From CAVQMB01 sp963713445 (GTDB lineage Bacteria > Pseudomonadota > Gammaproteobacteria > Competibacterales > Competibacteraceae), in NCBI GenBank assembly GCA_963713445.1, contig CAVQMB010000002.1:62001-126000 (forward strand): a DNA stretch of 64,000 nucleotides. The letters run 5' to 3'. Below the pieces are notes generated by a model. The model had not been told where the DNA came from. It made no database searches and saw only the letters and a program-made list of their open reading frames with translations. Of this stretch, positions 1-10,885 are shown piece after piece. A program made the translations under genes and the position numbers. Each line of letters begins with the position of its first letter. The stretch's first letter is position 1.

Positions 1-691
1 GGTTGATGGGCGCGAAAGCGTTCATTTTCTCCAGCCACAAACCCTTGCTGGACTGAGACTGCGCCGGCTGCTGCAGGGTCAGCGGCATCAGCATTGGTTC
101 CGGAGCCGGCATGGCGATGTGCATGTTGCCATCCTGATTGTCGAAATGGATTGCCGTGCCGGCGGTTACGATGACCGTCCACGGCGTGAAGGTCATGGTC
201 GAGTCCGGGATCACGATATCCGGCTTGGTCGGCGTTAGCCCCATTCCATGCTCATCGGTCACCACCACAATGGCGTAGGCCGGCCGCGGAAACGCCGGGG
301 CACTGACTTGCGGGCGACGACTTGTCCAACCTTGGTGTCGAAGTGGGTGGTGGCGTCATCGTAGAGCAGATAAACGCCCGGTTTGGTGAATTTCAGCATG
401 TTGTGGGCGTTGGCCGCCAACTGCTGCTTGACCGGGTCCGGTGCGTCCGGTGGCACTGGCCAACTGTAGGGTCTGGGACGAGTCATTGGCGAACTGCAAT
501 TCAGTTCCGGCGACTACGTGGGCGACCATCGGGACGAAGCCCGCGCCGAAAAAGCCGATTTGGGCCGGGGCCGGGCTGGCCTTCTTGGTTGCGCCCCAGG
601 CCAACCGGCTCGCCAGTGGAGTGGTGGCCGCGGTGACGCCGCTGGCGATGGCATACTGGAAAAGGGTCCTCCGGGAAAGTGGATTTGTCAT
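1..691 (-). CDS. Tat-exported double-cupredoxin protein, frameshifted and partial
   Basis: The start at 691 gives a twin-arginine signal (SRRTLFQ followed by a hydrophobic run). A first cupredoxin-like strand pair (VVAGTELQFANDSSQTLQL) follows and a second one (VTAGTAIHFDNQDGNMHIA) is encoded near 90-190. The reading frame changes near 445-470 and again near 308; rejoining the three frames gives one continuous protein that runs off the left edge. Cupredoxin domains bind copper or transfer electrons in the periplasm, but I cannot confirm a full copper ligand set because the C-terminus is missing. It lies 52 bp downstream of the copper ATPase gene on the same strand, which supports a copper role. 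The breaks may be sequencing indels or real decay. Confidence 0.55.
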
Positions 692-743
692 GGTATTACT
701 CCAGAACGGTGTGTATGGGCATCTCGCGGCCCTTTCCTTTTGG

Positions 744-3054
<2,311 letters not shown>

Positions 3055-3206
3055 GTCGAAACTCCTTTCCGCCCCAGGTGGGGAGGGATGGTTCTCTGTT
3101 GAACCTGCAGGGCAGATGGCATGCTTATCAATGCACGTTTTACGGCATGATCTTGACAAATGCGGTCTGGCGGCTTACGGCTGGCCAAACCGCCGCTGTC
3201 GCTGAG

Positions 3207-3590
3207 TTAAAGCTTGTCGAGCGCTTTCTGCAGGCGCTGATCGGCATCCTCGGCGATCGGGCCGAGCGCCTGGTTGTCAACCAGATCGAACATCGCGCCG
3301 GGCTTGGCGACCGAAACCTCGGTGCCCTGGTCGGTGTCGCGGACCACCACATTGCAAGGCAGCAGCAGGCCGATATGCGGCTCCGCTTCAAGCGCCCGAT
3401 GGGCTAGCTGAGGATTGCAGGCGCCCAGAATCAGATAGCGTGGAACGTCCAGGTCGAGCTTCTTTTTCAGGGTGGCCTGGACGTCGATTTCGGTCAGTAT
3501 GCCGAAACCTTCGGTTGCCAGAGCATCCTTGACCTGTTGGACTGCGCTGTCGAAATCGTGGCTGAGTTTCTTGACGTAACCGTAATGCAT
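3207..3590 (-). CDS. DUF302 family protein
   Basis: A 127-residue cytoplasmic protein matching the DUF302 fold: an N-terminal segment with HDFDSAVQQVKDALATEGFG, then ILGACNP and the central ..LLPCNVVV.. strand with a conserved cysteine. The biochemical role of the family is unknown; members are often encoded near metal or sulfur genes. The ATG at 3590 is preferred over a TTG at 3602 because GGAG lies at proper spacing upstream of the ATG. Its position between a Spy-like periplasmic protein and copA on the same strand suggests a role in the metal response, which is an inference. Confidence 0.85.
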   Translation of the reverse strand: MHYGYVKKLSHDFDSAVQQVKDALATEGFGILTEIDVQATLKKKLDLDVPRYLILGACNPQLAHRALEAEPHIGLLLPCNVVVRDTDQGTEVSVAKPGAMFDLVDNQALGPIAEDADQRLQKALDKL

Positions 3591-3694
3591 GGGTGTCTCC
3601 AAGGTGAGCTACGAGCAACCAGGAGAGCGTGCAGCTCCCCTGGCACGGCGATGGGGATCAGTCGCTATCCTGGTCGGAATCGTTCTGCCAGGCC

Positions 3695-4562
3695 TTAATA
3701 ACGCTCCTGCATGGTTTTGCGCTGAGCGGGGGTCAGCACCTGATCCATTTTGTGAAACATCTCAAGGCGGTTGAGGAACATTTGTTTCCTAGTCGACGAG
3801 ATCTGATCGAATGCCTTGCCGATGGCGTCCAGATCAGGGTTTTCCGTCGCGGCCAGGCTACGCATCCTGGCCATCTCCTGATATAGCTGAGTGCGCAGTT
3901 TCTGCTTGTCCTGGAAATGCTGCTGACGCAACTGGTCGATTTTCTGCTGTTGGTCTTTGCTCAGCTCAAGTCCAGCCCAACCACCACGGTGACCGTAGCC
4001 GCCCATCATGCAGGGGCCATGGCCATAGCCGTAACCACGCATCATGCCGGGACCGTAGCCGCGCATCATGCCGGGACCGTAGCCGCGCATCATGCCGGGA
4101 CCGTAACCGTGCATCATGCCCCGGGGCCATGCCGTAGCCGCGCATCATGCCGGGGCCGTAACCGTGCATCATGCCGGGGCCGTAACCGCGCATCATGCCG
4201 GGGCCGTAACCGCGCATCATGCCGGGACCGTAGCCTTGACCGCCCATCGCCCCGGGGCCATAGCCGTAGCCTCCCATCATGCCAGGCCCATAGCCGTAGC
4301 CGCGCATCATGCCAGGTCCGTAGCCTTGGCCCCGCATCATGCCAGGGCCGTAACTGTAGCCGCCATCACCGTCGGCGTCAGCCTTAGCGGGCGCCTGCGG
4401 CATTGGGTTCTGGGCCTGATCGCTACCCATCATGCCCTGACTCGTCATGCCGCCTGCTGTTTCTTGAGCGAGCGCCACGGGCGACAGCGTAATTGAGGCA
4501 ACAGCGATTGCCGCGGCTATCGCGCCATGCCGCCATAACGAAAGTTTGGGCGTCGTCTTCAT
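3695..4562 (-). CDS. Met-rich Spy/CpxP-like periplasmic protein with GYGPGMM repeats, frameshifted
   Basis: The protein starts with a cleavable signal peptide ending near ALAQ. A linker leads to about a dozen near-identical GYGPGMMR/G units, then a helical C-terminal domain with LSKDQQQKIDQLRQQH and a terminal LTPAQRKTM. The latter resembles the LTxxQ motif of Spy, CpxP and ZraP, periplasmic chaperone or metal-stress proteins. The paired methionines could bind Cu(I), an inference from composition and the copA neighbour. The ATG at 4562 has an AAGGAG site. One repeat unit near 4118-4130 is about 7 nt longer than its siblings, which shifts the frame; the parts on either side rejoin to about 289 residues. 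The irregular repeat could be an assembly artefact or a real slippage mutation. Confidence 0.75.
4010..4360 (-). repeat. Tandem 21-24 bp coding repeats (GYGPGMM units)
   Basis: About a dozen head-to-tail copies of a unit encoding GYGPGMM plus one or two variable residues (R, H, G, Q) lie within the Spy-like gene. Copies differ by a few bases (alternating gggacc/gggccg and tagcc/taacc), so they are old enough to have diverged. The copy at about 4118-4130 carries extra bases and breaks the frame. Confidence 0.85.
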
Positions 4563-4714
4563 TGGTCAACTCCTTGTAGTTGGATCACTGACGATTTGGA
4601 ATACCGCCGCGGCCACCTCAGCTCGTGGCGCACAGCGCATTGCCATCACGTTCAAACAGCCTTGAAAGACATATCTAATGCGAAACCCTTAATGGGGCTT
4701 CGACGTACGGCGTG

Positions 4715-5083
4715 TTATAAGCGGAGTCGGTGGGTCTGCAGGTAGAGGCACCTGTTCCTTGGGAGCAGGTCAGGACGCGCAGGGATCGCGTCCATTGTAT
4801 AACTAATAAGTCCTAATATATAATCTTCACTACCATGATCAATGGCAGAGGTATGAGCAGTCAACCGTCGACCCGTCTGGCCGATGTTTCTTGCGGGCGC
4901 GGCCTGAGAATGATGACAGCAGGAGTCGGGCTGTACCGGTGTGCTGACCGCGCCAGCAATTCCCCGGTTGGGTGTGGTGAGGCCATCACAGAATCCAGAG
5001 ACCGGGAACGCCAGCAGCCACGCAGCCAAGACCAGTAGCCCTCTTGCCGCAAGCCCTCGCATGTCGGTGTTGCGTCTGCGCAT
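4715..5083 (-). CDS. Small secreted hypothetical protein with CCHH motif
   Basis: From the ATG at 5083 the frame gives about 122 residues: a basic start (MRRRNTDMRG), a hydrophobic stretch (LLVLAAWLLAFPVSGFC) resembling a signal peptide, then a mature part with a CCHH motif (PDSCCHHSQ). I recognise no family. The frame also stays open upstream to 5179, but an FNR-like box lies there, so 5083 or 5062 is more likely. The C-terminal portion is AT-richer than its surroundings and its coding status is uncertain. The Cys-Cys-His-His cluster and adjacency to a metal-tolerance block make a metal-related role conceivable only. Confidence 0.35.
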   Translation of the reverse strand: MRRRNTDMRGLAARGLLVLAAWLLAFPVSGFCDGLTTPNRGIAGAVSTPVQPDSCCHHSQAAPARNIGQTGRRLTAHTSAIDHGSEDYILGLISYTMDAIPARPDLLPRNRCLYLQTHRLRL

Positions 5084-5144
5084 GATGTCGATTCCGTTGT
5101 CCTGACGTCGACGCTGTCGGATGGATGCCATCACAACCATGACT

Positions 5145-5186
5145 ATTCTCGCAATAGAGCTCAGCGGTCTATTTGACATAGATCAA
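5145..5186 (-). promoter_or_regulatory. Putative FNR/CRP-type operator and -10 element
   Basis: TTGAC-ATAG-ATCAA at 5173-5186 matches the FNR-type dyad TTGAT-N4-ATCAA with one mismatch. On the minus strand a GAGAAT hexamer lies at 5150-5145, about the distance expected if the dyad is centred near -41.5. A start site would fall near 5138, upstream of the 5083 gene. This is pattern matching only. Confidence 0.4.
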
Positions 5187-5333
5187 CACTTCGCATCATG
5201 GCATTTCGGATAGCACAAAATCCGTCTCCCATGCTGATACGATTGCTATGGGAGCCACAGGTTCACTGCCATACCAGGTATTGGTGGCCGCTGCGGTCAG
5301 AATCACGCATCGCTAGCCGGCGGGCGGTTGACT

Positions 5334-5843
5334 CTATCGCTGGATATCGCGCAGGAAGCGGAACAACTCGCGCGCGAACCGGGGCGGCTGATCATGGTCA
5401 CGCTCGCGCCGGGCTGTGGCTACCAGTTGCCGCAGCTTCCGGCTATCGGTCCCGGGATGGGCGTCAACAAATTCGGCCACTGCGTTGTCGCCTTCGGCGA
5501 TCATGCGCTCGCGCCAGATTTCCAGACTCCTGTGCCGGGCCGAAGTGTCGGCGCTTGCACCGGCGATGCGGGCCAGCGCATCACGTATCGGCGGGACATC
5601 GGCCTGGCGTATCAGTTTGCCGATCAGGCGAATCTGGCGCCGATGACCGCCATGTGCTTTGATGCGTTGGGCCAGCCGGATGGCATCGACCAGTTCTTCA
5701 GGCAGTGGCAACTGCGCCAGGTATTCGGACGGCAGCTTGACCAGGGATTCACCCAGTCGCTGGAGTTCGGCCGCCTCCCGCTTGCGCTGGCTCCTGCTGG
5801 TGCCGGAATCGCCTGAAACGTCGTCCAGATCGGTGTGTTCCAT
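5334..5843 (-). CDS. darP: Ribosome-associated 50S assembly factor DarP (YjgA, DUF615)
   Basis: About 169 residues, all-helical and strongly charged, matching the YjgA family across its length: SQRKREAAELQRLGE, LPLPEELVDAIRLAQRI, RRQIRLIGKLIRQ and a C-terminal QPPRFARELFRFLRD. E. coli YjgA binds pre-50S particles at the subunit interface and assists late large-subunit assembly. The ATG at 5843 aligns with the usual family start, although a TTG at 5882 is also in frame. The family is largely beta/gammaproteobacterial and helps place the organism. It lies alone between a secreted-protein gene and a DUF3634-like gene. Confidence 0.9.
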   Translation of the reverse strand: MEHTDLDDVSGDSGTSRSQRKREAAELQRLGESLVKLPSEYLAQLPLPEELVDAIRLAQRIKAHGGHRRQIRLIGKLIRQADVPPIRDALARIAGASADTSARHRSLEIWRERMIAEGDNAVAEFVDAHPGTDSRKLRQLVATARRERDHDQPPRFARELFRFLRDIQR

Positions 5844-5921
5844 GTTAAGTTGCTTCAATTGCCACTGTTCCTGGTGGGTCAATACGATATGGGGTCTGTT
5901 GCCGTACCGAACCGCTGCGGT

Positions 5922-6200
5922 CTAGCCGTGCGCCCGTCCGCCGCCGCCCGGCCCTGGCGTGGTCGGTGGTGTCCAGACGTTGCGAATGGCCTGGCGACCG
6001 CGTTCCGGGAAATCCTGCGAAAACCGCAGGCGGGCGTGTCGGCCGATGCCCCGGCATTCGATTTCGCCACGATCGATGCTATGCAGTCGGGCGATATCAG
6101 CCACTGCGGCCACGAAGCGCGGCGGCGGGGTTCCCTGCTTGATACGCACTGTGCCGTCGGCGACGGCCAGGCGGAAACTCGAACGGAATCTCTTCAGCAT
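5922..6200 (-). CDS. DUF3634-like small protein
   Basis: A 92-residue protein beginning MLKRFRSSFRLAVADGTV with RIKQGTPPPRFVAAVADIARLH, GEIECRG and a C-terminal RLRFSQDFPERGRQAIRNVW. This pattern resembles the DUF3634 family of gammaproteobacteria as I remember it. Function is unknown. No clear Shine-Dalgarno precedes either the ATG at 6200 or the GTG at 6203. The Pro/Gly-rich tail after RNVW is unconserved-looking. Confidence 0.6.
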   Translation of the reverse strand: MLKRFRSSFRLAVADGTVRIKQGTPPPRFVAAVADIARLHSIDRGEIECRGIGRHARLRFSQDFPERGRQAIRNVWTPPTTPGPGGGGRAHG

Positions 6201-6310
6201 CACGTCACGTGAACGATGAAACGGTCCTTAGCGTAGCCGTTTCCGGTCCGGAAGCGAAACCCGTATACGGAGGCTCGCTACCGACGCTGCGGGCTGGCCG
6301 GCGTCCGTGG

Positions 6311-7969
6311 TCAGGTCGGCCGTCTCCGGTAGACCAGCAGGGTGAACTTGCCGCGGCTGACGCTATCATCAGCCGCCGGCAATCCCTTGATGTAGGCTGC
6401 GGAGCGGTTCCGCAGGAACAATACCACGCTGCCGCGCCGCCGGGTTCGCGCCAGCCATTGCGGAAAATCAGCCCGCGCCACGAAGCGTGAGCGTGCATCC
6501 GCATAGCCCAGCCCATAGCCCAGCTCGCCCTTGTTCGCGAACATGTCGATGTGAGTCCGCTTGAGCGCCCAGGCGATCGCGGCAGCCACGCCGACATCGT
6601 TGCTGAGAATGGTACCGGCCTGCGCCAGCGTGGCACGATGCGCTGCGATGAACACGCGCGGCATCTTGGAGTTCACCACGGACAGTGGCAATGCGAACGG
6701 TAGCAGATACATCAAAGGACACAGGCATAACGCCGCCAGCAACCATTGTCTTGTCGGGCGGGCGAGCTGCACCAGGCCGATCAGGCCCCAGCTCAGGAAA
6801 ATAGCCACGGCCAGGGTCAGCGCCAGGGTTTGCCCGGGTTGGAACAACGGCCGGTGACCGGGCACGGCCAGTTGCGAGAGGATCAAGAGCGTGACGGCAC
6901 ACCCCATGCCAAACAGCAGGTTGATGAGGCCATTGATGCGAAAAGCCGGACCGCTGTCGGGATCATTCAGCCGGTCGATCGCGCCGGCGGCCGTTAGCAT
7001 CGCCAGCGGGGCGAAGCAGGGCAGGATGTAGGTCGGCAGCTTCCCTTTGGCGATGCTGAAGAACGCCACAGGCAGCACCACCCAGGCGAGCAGATAGAGA
7101 TAATCCCTGCGTTGCCCGGCTGCCCGCCAGCCGCGCCTCAGGGCTGCGGGCACCAGCCCGATCCATGGCAACATGCCGACCGCCAGAATGGGCAAGTAAT
7201 ACCAGAACGGCTCCATGTGCTGGGCATGCTGACTGGCAAACCGCTTGATATGCTGGATCCAGAAGAAGTAGTGCCAGTAGTCGGGGTCCAGGGCATTGAT
7301 CCGCAACGACCATGGCAGGCTAAGTGCCGCTGCTACAACGATTGCGATGGGACCGTATTGGATCAGTTCCAGGAACCGCCGCTGGTAGAGCATATACGGC
7401 ACGGCCACGATCACAGGGATAGCCAGGGCGATGAACCCCTTGGTCAGGAAGCCCAAGCCGCAGGCGAGTCCCAGCGCCGCATAGGCCAGGATCCGGCCGC
7501 GTTGGGTGGTGGTTACCGCGGCGAGATAGAATGTCACCATCGCCAGATTCATCCAGAACGTCAGCATGGCGTCCAGCACCGCGTAGGTGCCGACACTGAC
7601 AACCAGCAGACTGGACAGGTAAATCAGCACGGCCGCCACCGCTTTGCGTTCCGAGTCCCACAGGCGGTGGGCAAACCAGAAAATCAGTAGTGCGCTCAGA
7701 CCGGTAAACCCGGCTTGGGCGAAGCGAACCGCAAAATCGGTGTGGCCGAACAGCAGCTGAGCGATGGCGTTGAACCAGTAGCCGGCGATCGGTTTTTCGA
7801 AATAGCGTAGCCCGAGCAGATGCGGCACGATCCAGTTGCCGCTGGCGATCATTTCCCGGCTGATTTCGGCGTAGCGGGTTTCGTCGGGAATCCAGAGCGG
7901 CCGCAGGTTCAATGGGATGATGTAGAGAACAATGTAATAGACTGGCAACAGCCACTTGTTCAGTCTCAT
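6311..7969 (-). CDS. arnT: ArnT-like lipid-linked glycosyltransferase (GT83/PMT superfamily)
   Basis: A 552-residue polytopic inner-membrane protein with about twelve hydrophobic segments. The N-terminal periplasmic loop has the family hallmark PDETRYAEISREM followed by GNWIVPHLLGLRYFEKPI, including the DE pair expected in ArnT-type catalytic sites. ArnT moves 4-amino-4-deoxy-L-arabinose from undecaprenyl phosphate to lipid A; the length (E. coli 550) fits. No other arn genes are nearby, so the sugar and acceptor may differ, and the gene symbol states the family rather than a proven substrate. Confidence 0.75.
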   Translation of the reverse strand: MRLNKWLLPVYYIVLYIIPLNLRPLWIPDETRYAEISREMIASGNWIVPHLLGLRYFEKPIAGYWFNAIAQLLFGHTDFAVRFAQAGFTGLSALLIFWFAHRLWDSERKAVAAVLIYLSSLLVVSVGTYAVLDAMLTFWMNLAMVTFYLAAVTTTQRGRILAYAALGLACGLGFLTKGFIALAIPVIVAVPYMLYQRRFLELIQYGPIAIVVAAALSLPWSLRINALDPDYWHYFFWIQHIKRFASQHAQHMEPFWYYLPILAVGMLPWIGLVPAALRRGWRAAGQRRDYLYLLAWVVLPVAFFSIAKGKLPTYILPCFAPLAMLTAAGAIDRLNDPDSGPAFRINGLINLLFGMGCAVTLLILSQLAVPGHRPLFQPGQTLALTLAVAIFLSWGLIGLVQLARPTRQWLLAALCLCPLMYLLPFALPLSVVNSKMPRVFIAAHRATLAQAGTILSNDVGVAAAIAWALKRTHIDMFANKGELGYGLGYADARSRFVARADFPQWLARTRRRGSVVLFLRNRSAAYIKGLPAADDSVSRGKFTLLVYRRRPT

Positions 7970-8142
7970 GCCTCGCCCTGCGTCACGGATTAGCCCTCTG
8001 CAGTCTGGTTGTGAGACCCGGCGCCTTATGCGGGATGCCGCCGGCTCCCGGGGATGCCGTCAGTCGGGGGCGTCGAGTCGGTCGGGGATGATACTGGCTC
8101 CGGCGATCGCGGTCACTTGCGGCTGCCGGCCGGTGGACTCAT

Positions 8143-8163
8143 CGAGCCCGCCATGCGGGCTCG
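8143..8163 (-). terminator. Perfect 9-bp hairpin downstream of the beta-propeller gene
   Basis: CGAGCCCGC-CAT-GCGGGCTCG forms a perfect nine-base-pair stem with a 3-nt loop, about 20 bp past the stop of the minus-strand beta-propeller gene. No T-run follows, so a classical intrinsic terminator is not proven. It could instead stabilise the mRNA 3' end or be a repeated palindrome. Confidence 0.4.
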
Positions 8164-8183
8164 GGCGGGAAACGGTTAGCGGG

Positions 8184-9589
8184 TTACCGCAAGCGCCATA
8201 TAGAGAGCACGCCGCTGCTGCCGTGACGGTTGGCATTACCTTCGGGTAGTGCAATCCGGCCGTCGGCCACGATAGGGCTGTTCCAGTGGCCGGGGCCACA
8301 GGCGAGCACCGTAAGCGGTGCGCCCGTCGTTGGCTGGTAGACCCGCAGGCCGCCGCCCGGGTCATAGATGAACAGGAGGCCGCCGGCCAGCACCGGGCTG
8401 GTCCCGGCGTGGCGGTTGTGCCACTCAGGGTGCAGCCGCCCGTCGCGCAGCGTCCACGCCTCCGTGCCGCGACTGTCGGCGACGAACAGCCAGGTCCTGC
8501 CGTTGGTATGCCACACAGCGGGTGCCGTGAATAACTGGGCGCCACCCGGGGTTGGCACGGTCTGGATCTCGTTGCCCCGATGGGGCGTCGTGCCGTGCAT
8601 GTGCTCCACGCTGAGCAGCCGCAGCTTGCCATCCTTGCCGCCCTGGACGACCAGTCCGTTGCCCAGCAGGACCGGCGAGGTCGAGCCAAGGTCAGCGTCG
8701 GTGATGTTCAGCATATGAGTGTCGGTCGGGGTGTAATTCCCGAGCAGGCGGTCGGCCGTGGCATTGAGCTGCAGGGCGGCATCGCCCCAGTAGGTGCGGC
8801 CATCCCAGCGACCATTACCGGTCGCGACGAAAATGCCCCCGGTCGCAGGGTCGACCACCGCGCCGGCCCGACCCCAGATGGCCGAGCCGCTTTCCGGACA
8901 GCTTGCCGGATCGATCAGCGCATGGCGGTCGCTGCACAGTGAATTCCAGACCTGCAGCAGATCGCCGCTGGCGCCGTCCAGCACCGCTACGTGCCCCTGA
9001 TAAGGCGGCCGGTCGCCGATGTAGCCGCCGGTGGTCGCGATGACCCGCCCGTTGAAGAAATTGAGCGGCGAGGCAATTTTTTCTCGCGCTGCAAGCCGCG
9101 TGATCGCCGTGCGCCATACGGCATGACCATCGGCGACAGCCAGTTTCTGAATGTAACCGTCGGGAGAGGCGGCATAGATGAACCGACGATCCGGGTCGGC
9201 CACCGGGGTGGCGTTGGTGATGCGGTAGGTGCCGGCCCAGCGGTCATATCCGGGCGGCGTGTAGCGCCACAGGATGGCGCCGTTGGCAGCGTCAATCGCC
9301 AGCGTTTTGCCGTAGCTCGTGGTGACGAAGAATACGTCGTGACGGGCGCCTTTGACCTCGACGTCCGTGCAGGTAGATGGCCGAGGCATCGACCACGCCA
9401 TCGATGCGCACCTGCTGGCGCTTCAGCGAGCTGACATTGGCCGCGTTGATGGCGGAGTGGACCGGGGAGGCGCTGGAGCGGGCGGCGTCGAAGCCAAACC
9501 GGGTCCAGTCCGCGATCCGCGGCCCGGGTCGTGCCGGCGACGGCGAACAGCATGAGCGCAACCAGCGCGACGTGCCACGAACGATTCAT
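8184..9589 (-). CDS. Secreted PQQ-type beta-propeller protein, two frameshifts
   Basis: The start at 9589 gives a clear signal peptide (MNRSWHVALVALMLFAVAG..RAAD). The mature region reads FGFDAARSSASPVHSAINAANVSSL, then repeated propeller blades with motifs such as LAIDAANGAILWRYTPPG, VAVLDGASGDLLQVWNS and IFVATGNGRWDG, typical of pyrroloquinoline-quinone/BamB-like repeats. Two one-base breaks, near 9515 and 9366, separate signal peptide, N-terminal part and body; correcting them yields about 468 residues. Many such proteins bind no PQQ and are simply periplasmic propellers; I see no clear quinoprotein dehydrogenase active site. Substrate unknown. An ArnT-like gene follows downstream on the same strand. 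Confidence 0.75.
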
Positions 9590-9673
9590 GGTCCTTTATG
9601 CCCTCGAAAGTGTCCGATATTGCCGAAAATAGCACCGCCGCCGGTCATACCGCAATGAACGGTGCAGCGGGTC

Positions 9674-10117
9674 TTAATCGCCAGGCGGCGCTGGGCCCGC
9701 CGCGGCGGCCTTGCGCCGCATCCTGTCGACGAACCGGTCCCGGTTGATGATGGCGCGCTGGTGGGTGCCGCGGCTGATGCAGTCGACGCCATCGTGCGCC
9801 TCGACCTGGAAGATCAGTCTCCGGCCGTTCACTTCGGTCAGGCGAACCCGTGCCGTAACTTCCAGTCCCGGCGGAGTCGCCGCCTCATGGCTGACATCGA
9901 TGTGGATGCCGACAGTCTGCTCTTCAGGCCAGTCCAGATGCGGATTGATCGCCTCGATGCAGGCCCATTCCAGAAAACCGACCATGAAGCCGGTTGCGAA
10001 CACATGCGGCATGGCCTGGAAGGCCGCGGCTTCCGGGTAGAGGGCCGGGACCGTCTTGGCTTCGCTGATCCGGAACCGGAACTCGTGCTCAAGACCGGGT
10101 TGCAGGCTGTCTTTCAC
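9674..10117 (-). CDS. FlK-like hot-dog thioesterase family protein
   Basis: About 147 residues with a hot-dog fold pattern: long helix (MPHVFATGFMVGFLEWACIEAI), then GIHIDVSHEAATPPGLEVTARVRLTEVNGRRLIFQVEAHDG and a C-terminal RGTHQRAIINRDRF. This resembles fluoroacetyl-CoA-thioesterase (FlK)-type proteins, which hydrolyse acyl-CoA thioesters; the real acyl substrate cannot be read from sequence. The GTG at 10117 is chosen because GGAG lies 7 nt before it, although an ATG at 10138 is in frame. Divergent from the PsiE-like gene. Confidence 0.75.
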   Translation of the reverse strand: MKDSLQPGLEHEFRFRISEAKTVPALYPEAAAFQAMPHVFATGFMVGFLEWACIEAINPHLDWPEEQTVGIHIDVSHEAATPPGLEVTARVRLTEVNGRRLIFQVEAHDGVDCISRGTHQRAIINRDRFVDRMRRKAAAAGPAPPGD

Positions 10118-10154
10118 GCGTCGTCTCCAGGGTGGCATTCATGTTGGGTCGGCC

Positions 10155-10169
10155 GTATAAAAAGTATAC
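10155..10169. promoter_or_regulatory. AT-rich dyad between divergent genes
   Basis: GTATA-AAAAG-TATAC is a perfect inverted repeat in the roughly 200-bp divergent region between the thioesterase and PsiE-like genes. It overlaps a possible minus-strand -10 (TATACT), so it could be an operator or promoter element. Apart from this dyad I see nothing else convincing between 10118 and about 10330. Confidence 0.3.
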
Positions 10170-10399
10170 GTTATCGGATTGCGAGGCCATCGGGCGGAAT
10201 ATGAGCCGGGCACGCCGAGGTTGTCCACTTCATCGGGATGGACCATCGGTCAGGCGATTGCCCAAGTCGGTTATCGGTTTGATTTAGTCTCGGGTATATT
10301 GCGTCGCTGAGGTCCACCGAGGGTATCGCCGTCATCGATCGACAACGCAATAACGACATCAAGCATTGGATTCTTGGTATTTACGACCGCACCATCGAC

Positions 10400-10819
10400 G
10401 TGGTGCTCATGGGTCTTGTGCTTATCATGGTGATGGTGCTCATTTTCGCCTTTCTGGAGGTGCTCACCAACCTGGTGCATCTGATCCCGAATATGCGCGC
10501 CAAACAGGTCGACGAGGCCGAGTTCCGCAACCTGGTCGCCAACGTCCTGGACGTGTTCGTGGTGATCGAACTGTTCAGTACGTTTACCAATTACATCCGC
10601 ACCCACCACATCCGGATTTCGATCCTGCTTGATGTCACCATTGTATTCACCCTGCGTGAGCTACTGGTCAAGCTCTACGCCGCGTCGTCTTCCATCGAAA
10701 AGCTGATCGGCCTGTGCCTCATCGTCATCATCCTGGTGATCGCGCGCAGCATCGCCAACCGGTTCTCGCCGCAGCGCAGCGCGGTTGATCCAGCCCAGTC
10801 TATGCGTCGTGTTGATTAG
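10400..10819 (+). CDS. PsiE-like phosphate-starvation membrane protein, N-terminus uncertain
   Basis: The body has four hydrophobic segments and PsiE-family motifs: VLIFAFLEVLTNLVHLIP, NLVANVLDVFVVIELFSTFTNYIRTH, ISILLDVTIVFTLRELLVKLYA. PsiE is a small inner-membrane protein induced in phosphate starvation in E. coli; its molecular job is unknown. The given start is the first in-frame GTG. Coding sequence clearly continues upstream in frame (RQRNNDIKHWILGIYDRTIDV from about 10340), but no ATG, GTG or TTG is available there. A single-base error or a rare start is likely. Confidence 0.75.
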   Translation: MVLMGLVLIMVMVLIFAFLEVLTNLVHLIPNMRAKQVDEAEFRNLVANVLDVFVVIELFSTFTNYIRTHHIRISILLDVTIVFTLRELLVKLYAASSSIEKLIGLCLIVIILVIARSIANRFSPQRSAVDPAQSMRRVD

Positions 10820-10885
10820 CGCCGGGGAATTTTTCTGGGTGGTTAAGCCGCCGGCTGCCCGCCGCGTCGGCCAGGAGTCAAGCGA

